From assembly GCA_021792615.1 (NCBI GenBank), contig JAJYUJ010000058.1:1-10360 (forward strand): a DNA stretch of 10,360 nucleotides, written 5' to 3'. The position numbers were made by a program, and so were the translations under genes. Numbering within the stretch: position 1 is the stretch's first letter; the number at the start of each line of letters is the position of its first letter. Below the pieces are notes generated by a model. That model did not search any database and had not been told where the DNA came from. It was given only the letters and a program-made list of their open reading frames with translations. Origin of the DNA: a bacterium. Lineage in GTDB: Bacteria > JAMCPX01. Shown here in pieces: positions 5,503 through 10,360 of the stretch.

Positions 5503-8184
5503 CTATAAACCGTTCTCGGTTTTATATGTTGTCACAAGAAACTCAAAACTCATATTCATCTGAACAGCATTATGCGGGATGAGAACGTACTTCCATGGTT
5601 TGCCGCCGTGCTTTGTCGTATATTCGGTAGCATGCTTGCAATATTCGAGAGCAGCTTTCGTCTTTTCTTTGACTTCCGTGGTATCAATATCGCCTTCCTT
5701 CTTCGTTTCGATCATGTAGATCGTATCGGCAGTCTCGACAATGAAGTCGGGACGGTACTGTCGGGTGTTGTGATTCCAGTAAATATAGAATTGGTTCGGC
5801 GCTGGTCTCAGCCACTTTAGGACGTCTTTGTCATTTTCAAGTATCGTGGCAAAATCCTTCTCGGTCTTCGAATCAAATTTATACAGATTGTGACACGCCT
5901 TCGAGAAGCCTGTGAATACCTTTGTTGGAATCGCACTGGTCGGTGTTACCGTCTCAGTAAAATGCAAAATGCTGTCCTTGGCGTACTTTGTATAGTTATG
6001 TTCCTCGATACGAGTGAATGGTCTTACGATCGGAGTTTCATAAGATGGGGCCTCGATGAAGAAGTGCTCCATCATTTGCGCGTAAATGTAGTCAGCGATC
6101 TCTTTTTTATTGTATTGAATTACGTTGATCTGATTATCTTCATCGAGATAAGACTTGAATTTTACTACCGCCTCGTCCGCGAGCTTAAAGAGTATATCAG
6201 CCTGTCTATCGTAATCGATCTCAGGATGGTTGATCAGTTCATTGACAATGATATTGTCCAGTTTGTCAGGCACGATACGTCCCTTGCCGATAATCGTGTC
6301 AACGCTGTTTTCCTGCTCACGTAGTTTCTTGATTAGAATTTCTTCTGAGACTGGTTGATAATTCAAGTGCTTAACATCAAGGGTGAACTCTGTGAAGCCG
6401 GATTTAATTTCGTTAGATTGTTGGATGACTACTCTTGGAATCTCGATTATATTCTTCCTGAACTCAGCTACTGCGGTTTCATACTGCTGTTTTGCCTCGG
6501 CAATTCTCACTTCAGCGAACAGGCTCTGCTGCGGATCGGCCATAACACGCTCCGCGATCTTCTTATAGGCGATCTCGAGCACTTCCGGTCTCGAAAGATC
6601 AGCAACGCTCTTTGCTTCGATATTGAGATCAGGCAAAACAGACAAGACTAGATTTTTGGCATCATATTCCGAGAGCGCCTTTTTTTTCTTTTCTGCATCT
6701 GAGATCGTTTCGATGTGCTGCTTTTCTTCCTGAACTAAATTCTCCAAAGAAGTGACGCTCGTGATAACCTCCTTCGGATGCTCAAGCTCCTCGGCGTCGA
6801 TGACGATGATGTTTTCTATTCTGATGATCGAGTCGGGTTTGTTCGCCTCGTCGATGATCTCCTGAAATTTATCGTGCGCTACGATAGTCAGTTTGTCGAC
6901 CTTGTCCACACCAGTCCTCTTGCCATAGGGCAGACGAAGTCCACGCCCGATAGTCTGCTCTCTCAGTGTTACCGATGCAGCTGTCCGGAGCGGGATGATG
7001 GTGTACAGGTTAGTAACATCCCAGCCTTCTTTAAGCATATTTACGTGTATAACAATCTCTATTTTGTTATCGGGGCTTTCCAGTGAAACCAGTTGCGCGA
7101 TGTTCTCGTCCTTTTCTGTCCCAGATTGATTGGAATGAATCTCCATTACCTTATCGGCATATCTTCCATCAAAGAAGGACGCCGAGGTAATCAGGTCTTT
7201 AATAACACTCGCATGTGCAGTGTCTCTGGAGACGACGAGCACGAACGGTTTAATGCTCAGTGTCTTGTTGTCACGAGCATAAATGTCGAGTGCAACTTTC
7301 GTATCTTCGTGAATGCGGATACCGTCTTCCAGCTTGATCCTGTCAAGTTCCTCAGCTTTGTATCGAGTCGGATCGAAGTTTTTACGGGTTGCTACTGCTG
7401 GTTCTTTGACGAATCCATCTCTGATGGCTTTTGCAAGAGAATATTCATATACCACATTCTTGAACTTCGTAGTACCGCCGCTTCGCTCGACCTGTGGTGT
7501 AGCCGTCAGCTCAAGGCCGAGGATCGGACTAAGCTCATTAATAACATCCATACCACGTTCGGCGCGATAATGGTGCGATTCGTCCATCAGTAAAACGAGA
7601 TCGTCGAGGTTTGCAAGATAGTTAAAGTATGATTCCCCAAGGTATTCAACGAGCCTTTTGATGCGGGGTAATTTTCCACCACGCATCTCTGTATTGATCT
7701 TCGATATATTAAAAACATTGATATGAATATCGGACTCAAAGAGCGCCGTTTGAGATATAGAGTCGTAATTGTCGCCTGTGATGATTCGTGGACGAGAATG
7801 GACAAACTCTCCGATGCCCTGGAACACGTACTTCGGACCGGATGTGTTTTCGAAATCTGCAATGAGTTTATTATAGATGGTTAGGTTCGGTGCGAGAACA
7901 AAAAAGTTCTTTATGCCTTTCTCGATAAACAAATAAGTGACGAATGCACCCATCAGCCGGGTCTTCCCAACGCCTGTTGCGAGCGCGAAACACACTGACG
8001 GAAAATTACGTTCAAAATCGGAGCATGTGGGAAACAATGCTTTCACTTTTGCCAATTCCGATGTGAGATCAATGTTCTTTTTCAAAGCGAGAGTATCGGT
8101 GATCGTCGAAAGCAAATCGAGACTTTCAGCCTGTGGTTGTCTGAGACTGAGTCGGTTTTTGATTTGGGCAGCGGTACGGTTCAT
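5503..8184 (-). CDS. res: Type III restriction enzyme, Res subunit (SF2 helicase-nuclease)
   Basis: This 893-residue subunit joins Mod to form an ATP-dependent restriction complex that cleaves after communication between unmodified sites. Helicase motifs appear in order: QPQAESL near 16-22, Walker A ATGVGKT at 69-75, DESHH at 201-205, TATP at 227-230, motif V VNMLKEGWDV at 381-390 and motif VI QTIGRGLRLP at 410-419. The C-terminal PD-(D/E)XK nuclease has Asp813 in RPDFIVE and Glu826/Lys828 in MIETKK. No motif is broken, so activity is expected. At 893 residues it is somewhat shorter than the EcoP1/EcoP15 type (about 970). The ATG at 8184 lies three bases after the stop of the Bro-N/DinD-like gene with no strong ribosome site, which suggests translational coupling. 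It is the last gene of the operon. The sequence downstream is repeat-rich. Confidence 0.94.
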   Translation of the reverse strand: MNRTAAQIKNRLSLRQPQAESLDLLSTITDTLALKKNIDLTSELAKVKALFPTCSDFERNFPSVCFALATGVGKTRLMGAFVTYLFIEKGIKNFFVLAPNLTIYNKLIADFENTSGPKYVFQGIGEFVHSRPRIITGDNYDSISQTALFESDIHINVFNISKINTEMRGGKLPRIKRLVEYLGESYFNYLANLDDLVLLMDESHHYRAERGMDVINELSPILGLELTATPQVERSGGTTKFKNVVYEYSLAKAIRDGFVKEPAVATRKNFDPTRYKAEELDRIKLEDGIRIHEDTKVALDIYARDNKTLSIKPFVLVVSRDTAHASVIKDLITSASFFDGRYADKVMEIHSNQSGTEKDENIAQLVSLESPDNKIEIVIHVNMLKEGWDVTNLYTIIPLRTAASVTLREQTIGRGLRLPYGKRTGVDKVDKLTIVAHDKFQEIIDEANKPDSIIRIENIIVIDAEELEHPKEVITSVTSLENLVQEEKQHIETISDAEKKKKALSEYDAKNLVLSVLPDLNIEAKSVADLSRPEVLEIAYKKIAERVMADPQQSLFAEVRIAEAKQQYETAVAEFRKNIIEIPRVVIQQSNEIKSGFTEFTLDVKHLNYQPVSEEILIKKLREQENSVDTIIGKGRIVPDKLDNIIVNELINHPEIDYDRQADILFKLADEAVVKFKSYLDEDNQINVIQYNKKEIADYIYAQMMEHFFIEAPSYETPIVRPFTRIEEHNYTKYAKDSILHFTETVTPTSAIPTKVFTGFSKACHNLYKFDSKTEKDFATILENDKDVLKWLRPAPNQFYIYWNHNTRQYRPDFIVETADTIYMIETKKEGDIDTTEVKEKTKAALEYCKHATEYTTKHGGKPWKYVLIPHNAVQMNMSFEFLVTTYKTENGL

Positions 8185-8187
8185 AAA

Positions 8188-9027
8188 TTAAATTTTCTTT
8201 TTCAATTGTCGTATTTTCTTCTCGCCGAGGAATCTGTAGTTTTGACTCGTCACGACTTTCTTGCCGGACTTCTTTTCCAACTCTTGCCTTGCATTTCCTG
8301 CGATTGTACCACCTTCTACGGCTGCTTTTTCGTTCTCCGAGAATCCTTGAGTGTTTTTGTTGCGAGCTATTTCGGTAGTAGCCGCTTCGCCAAGCATGGT
8401 GAATATCAATTCCAGATCGGTCATGTGGTCGCGGAGATTTTCTTGTGGTTTCGATAGTCCTTTGAATTTCTTATAGTCAGTTGGTGTCAGGCCGAACGTG
8501 GCTTTGCTTATGTCAGCGGTCAAGATCGCGTACTCGACACCTTCTTTGACACCGCGTTTTTTCCACTCATCGGTTAGTTCGTCCCGAACAGCTATGCCGC
8601 GGGCTCGCTTTTCGATCCACTCATCACTGTACCCCTTTGCTTTGTAAAGCTTTTTCATTCGCGTCTGTGCAAGCTCGGGATTCTCGATTTCCTCGAGGCG
8701 TTCATTCCCGACTTTTGCTAACCAAAGTTTGAAGGGTTCCGCTTTCGGAGATGGAATCGATTGAATGATCCTTAACAATCCTTGGACATTCGCACAACTC
8801 ATCCTCTGCTTACCGCCTGGTGTATCAACCGAAAGGGTAGGTACAATTTGTACCCATCCTTTCGCAAGCTCGGGATCACGCTGTTTCATCTTCTTAACGT
8901 ATTGTTTCGGATCGGTGCTGTCGACGAGAGCAGAAACGACATCCTCCACGACAAAATAGAGTTTTTGATCCGCTCGATTCCAAACAGAGCGAATCTTCTT
9001 TTGCTCAAATAGTTTTATGTTTGCCAT
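8188..9027 (-). CDS. Bro-N / DinD-like protein embedded in the Type III R-M operon
   Basis: This 279-residue protein has a Bro-N-type N-terminal domain (about 1-110: ANIKLFEQKKIRSVWN, LYFVVEDVVSALVDS, YVKKMKQRD, PFKLWLAKVGNERL), a putative DNA-binding fold found in phage antirepressors. The C-terminal half resembles E. coli DinD, an SOS protein reported to act on RecA filaments: YAILTADISKATFGL at 166-180, FKGLSKPQENLRDHM at 188-202, then LELIFTMLGEAATTEI. A TTG at 9033 is only one base from the Shine-Dalgarno; the ATG at 9027, seven bases after AGGAGG, is clearly the start. It lies 53 nt after mod and three bases before res, on the same strand. Its role is unproven. Possible jobs are repressing res, sensing DNA damage caused by restriction, or protecting replication forks. 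The C-terminal lysine-rich tail (KKIRQLKKKI) may contact nucleic acid. Confidence 0.85.
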   Translation of the reverse strand: MANIKLFEQKKIRSVWNRADQKLYFVVEDVVSALVDSTDPKQYVKKMKQRDPELAKGWVQIVPTLSVDTPGGKQRMSCANVQGLLRIIQSIPSPKAEPFKLWLAKVGNERLEEIENPELAQTRMKKLYKAKGYSDEWIEKRARGIAVRDELTDEWKKRGVKEGVEYAILTADISKATFGLTPTDYKKFKGLSKPQENLRDHMTDLELIFTMLGEAATTEIARNKNTQGFSENEKAAVEGGTIAGNARQELEKKSGKKVVTSQNYRFLGEKKIRQLKKKI

Positions 9028-9080
9028 CTGCAAACCTCCTCAAAGTATGACAATTTGTTACGGTTTCCATACCATGATCT
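9028..9080 (-). promoter_or_regulatory. mod-bro intercistronic leader with strong Shine-Dalgarno
   Basis: The 53-nt gap contains AGGAGG (9040-9035) seven bases before the ATG at 9027, the strongest ribosome site in the window. Upstream of it lies a short palindrome-like ACAAATTGT (9057-9049), flanked by GTATG and CATAC. The neighbouring mod-bro and bro-res junctions differ: res relies on coupling while this gene has its own site, so the Bro-N/DinD-like protein may be made at a higher level than Res. No promoter could be assigned with confidence. Confidence 0.55.
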
Positions 9081-10360
9081 TTAAAATAGCTTCTCCTGTT
9101 TCCTATCTGTTTTTTTTACAGATAATGTCTTATTCGTTGCGATCGGGCCTGTCGGGACAAATTTTTCTTCGTCATCCTCATGCGGCATGTTGACGATATT
9201 GAGACTGTAATCTTCTTTCCCGAACTCACAACGGCCAAGAAGCATCTTCGGAATCTTCTTGATCGTAATGTTCGGATATTTATCTGCAGCTTTGCTGAAG
9301 GAAGTGCAGCAGACCAGAAGGCTCTCATCGTCTTTCATTTCGCCGTGGATCGTATCAATCAGATTGACACTGACGAAGTTGGTGGTTGTAAAGATATAAT
9401 CTTTCTCTGTCGATTTTCCTTGTTTCCAGTAGCACGATTCATCGGGCTGGAATCGAAAACCCTCGTGCTTCGCCATTGCAGCAGCGAGCATGTTGGCATT
9501 GTATTCTTTGCTGATGATCCAGTTACCATGACTGTCTTGCTGCAAAAGTGAAGGGGCAAGGTAATAATATTTGAATCCGCCGCCGCCTTTCCAGTTTTGC
9601 GCTTCGCTGATTCCTCCCTGGTCAGTTCCATCGCATACTTTCTTGAGTCGTGGAATGCAGTGAGTGTGGCAATGCTCGCCAAGCTCAATACCGATCCATT
9701 TGCGTCTCATCTTGTGCGCAACTGCGGCGGTCGTACCTGAGCCAAGGAATGAATCGAGTATTATATCATTTTCATTAGTTGATAATTCTATTATCCTTTT
9801 TATCAATGATTCAGGCTTTTTTCCATTCGGAAATTTAACATCCCCTTCTTTTGATAGGTTCTTTGTTTCACTGGCAAAGTTCCAATATGTGCCTTGCAGT
9901 TCTTTTTTGTAAAGTACGCCCTCTATTTCTTCAGCAACATCTTTTAGCCATGCAAACAACCTAAAATTGTCGCCTTTATAATATTGTTCATAAATCTGCC
10001 CTTTATTTCTTCCTGATTTAGGAACATATTCAATTGAATAAATATCATGCGATATACCAAGTTCGTTCACTTTTGCCATAACTCTTGGACGAATAGAACT
10101 TTGCGGCATTGTAGTTTGGAATATTTTTTGAGAATATTTTTTATATGCTTGCTCTTCTGTAATTTTATCTTCTTTAATTATTTGATTAATAGGTTTTATG
10201 ATTGAATTAGATCTATAATATATTTTGATCTCGTTACCATCACCATCAATAGTCGAACACACATATTCTTTATCTCCTTCGTAGACTAAGACACTGGTGT
10301 ATTTCCAGCTTTTTTCTTCTTCCTTATAAAGTTTCACAATTTCACTCACTGGGAAGATCG
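9081..10360 (-). CDS. mod: Type III DNA methyltransferase, Mod subunit, C-terminal part (5'-partial)
   Basis: Mod recognises the target and methylates adenine using SAM, and also directs Res. The frame is open to the right edge; the GTG at 10349 is internal, with codons for IFPV upstream of it. About 425 residues are visible. Counting from that GTG, about 1-165 should be target-recognition sequence. Then come KFPNGKKPESLIKRI (172-186, motif X region) and the SAM-binding DSFLGSGTT (199-207), then the WIGIEL strand (218-223). This order fits beta-class Type III Mods, in which the catalytic DPPY lies N-terminal to the recognition region and is therefore outside the window. The C-terminal 200 residues (YYLAPSLLQQDSHGNW and onward to RKQEKLF) are typical of Mods with linked Res. 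Composition shifts at the motif I codons: AT-rich on the recognition side, near 50% GC on the other. Confidence 0.92.
   Translation of the reverse strand, partial: IFPVSEIVKLYKEEEKSWKYTSVLVYEGDKEYVCSTIDGDGNEIKIYYRSNSIIKPINQIIKEDKITEEQAYKKYSQKIFQTTMPQSSIRPRVMAKVNELGISHDIYSIEYVPKSGRNKGQIYEQYYKGDNFRLFAWLKDVAEEIEGVLYKKELQGTYWNFASETKNLSKEGDVKFPNGKKPESLIKRIIELSTNENDIILDSFLGSGTTAAVAHKMRRKWIGIELGEHCHTHCIPRLKKVCDGTDQGGISEAQNWKGGGGFKYYYLAPSLLQQDSHGNWIISKEYNANMLAAAMAKHEGFRFQPDESCYWKQGKSTEKDYIFTTTNFVSVNLIDTIHGEMKDDESLLVCCTSFSKAADKYPNITIKKIPKMLLGRCEFGKEDYSLNIVNMPHEDDEEKFVPTGPIATNKTLSVKKTDRKQEKLF

Noticed and set aside
7093-7593. Plus-strand open frame inside res
   Set aside because: The minus strand here encodes conserved helicase regions; no ribosome site or domain supports the plus frame.

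Overview
The window looks like a Gram-negative bacterial chromosome of intermediate GC. Outer-membrane trafficking proteins (a LolA-like protein and a putative lipoprotein) point to a diderm. A deltaproteobacterial or related lineage is plausible, but this is an impression and not a sequence-based identification. Three blocks are visible.

Block 1 (about 1-3810) is one edge of an aryl-polyene-like (APE-like) fatty-acid/polyene cluster. A plus-strand ketosynthase, cut by the left edge, is followed by a small membrane protein. These converge on a tightly coupled minus-strand operon: FabG-type ketoreductase, LolA-like periplasmic carrier, then a DUF3261-like lipoprotein. The ketosynthase and ketoreductase would extend and reduce an ACP-bound polyene chain. 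The LolA-like protein and lipoprotein would help place the product at the outer membrane.

Block 2 (about 3808-5500) is poor in genes and full of mobile-DNA debris. It holds a compound palindrome, the C-terminal scrap of a REP-associated (IS200-like, Y1) tyrosine transposase, and a 226-bp MITE-like element with perfect 16-bp inverted termini beginning TTAACCC. One intact DUF6544-like gene follows. Upstream of it lies a palindromic repeat with a 10-bp perfect hairpin and two 33-bp near-identical direct repeats.

Block 3 (5503-10360) is a minus-strand Type III restriction-modification operon in the order mod (cut by the right edge), a Bro-N/DinD-like gene, res. The Walker A, DExH, helicase and PD-(D/E)XK motifs of Res are all present. 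The visible part of Mod holds the C-terminal SAM-binding FxGxG motif, but the DPPY half lies outside. The Bro-N/DinD-like gene is translationally embedded between mod and res, which is the most notable system-level feature. The base composition of mod changes sharply at the FxGxG codons, consistent with exchange of the target-recognition part. No tRNA, rRNA or CRISPR array was seen.
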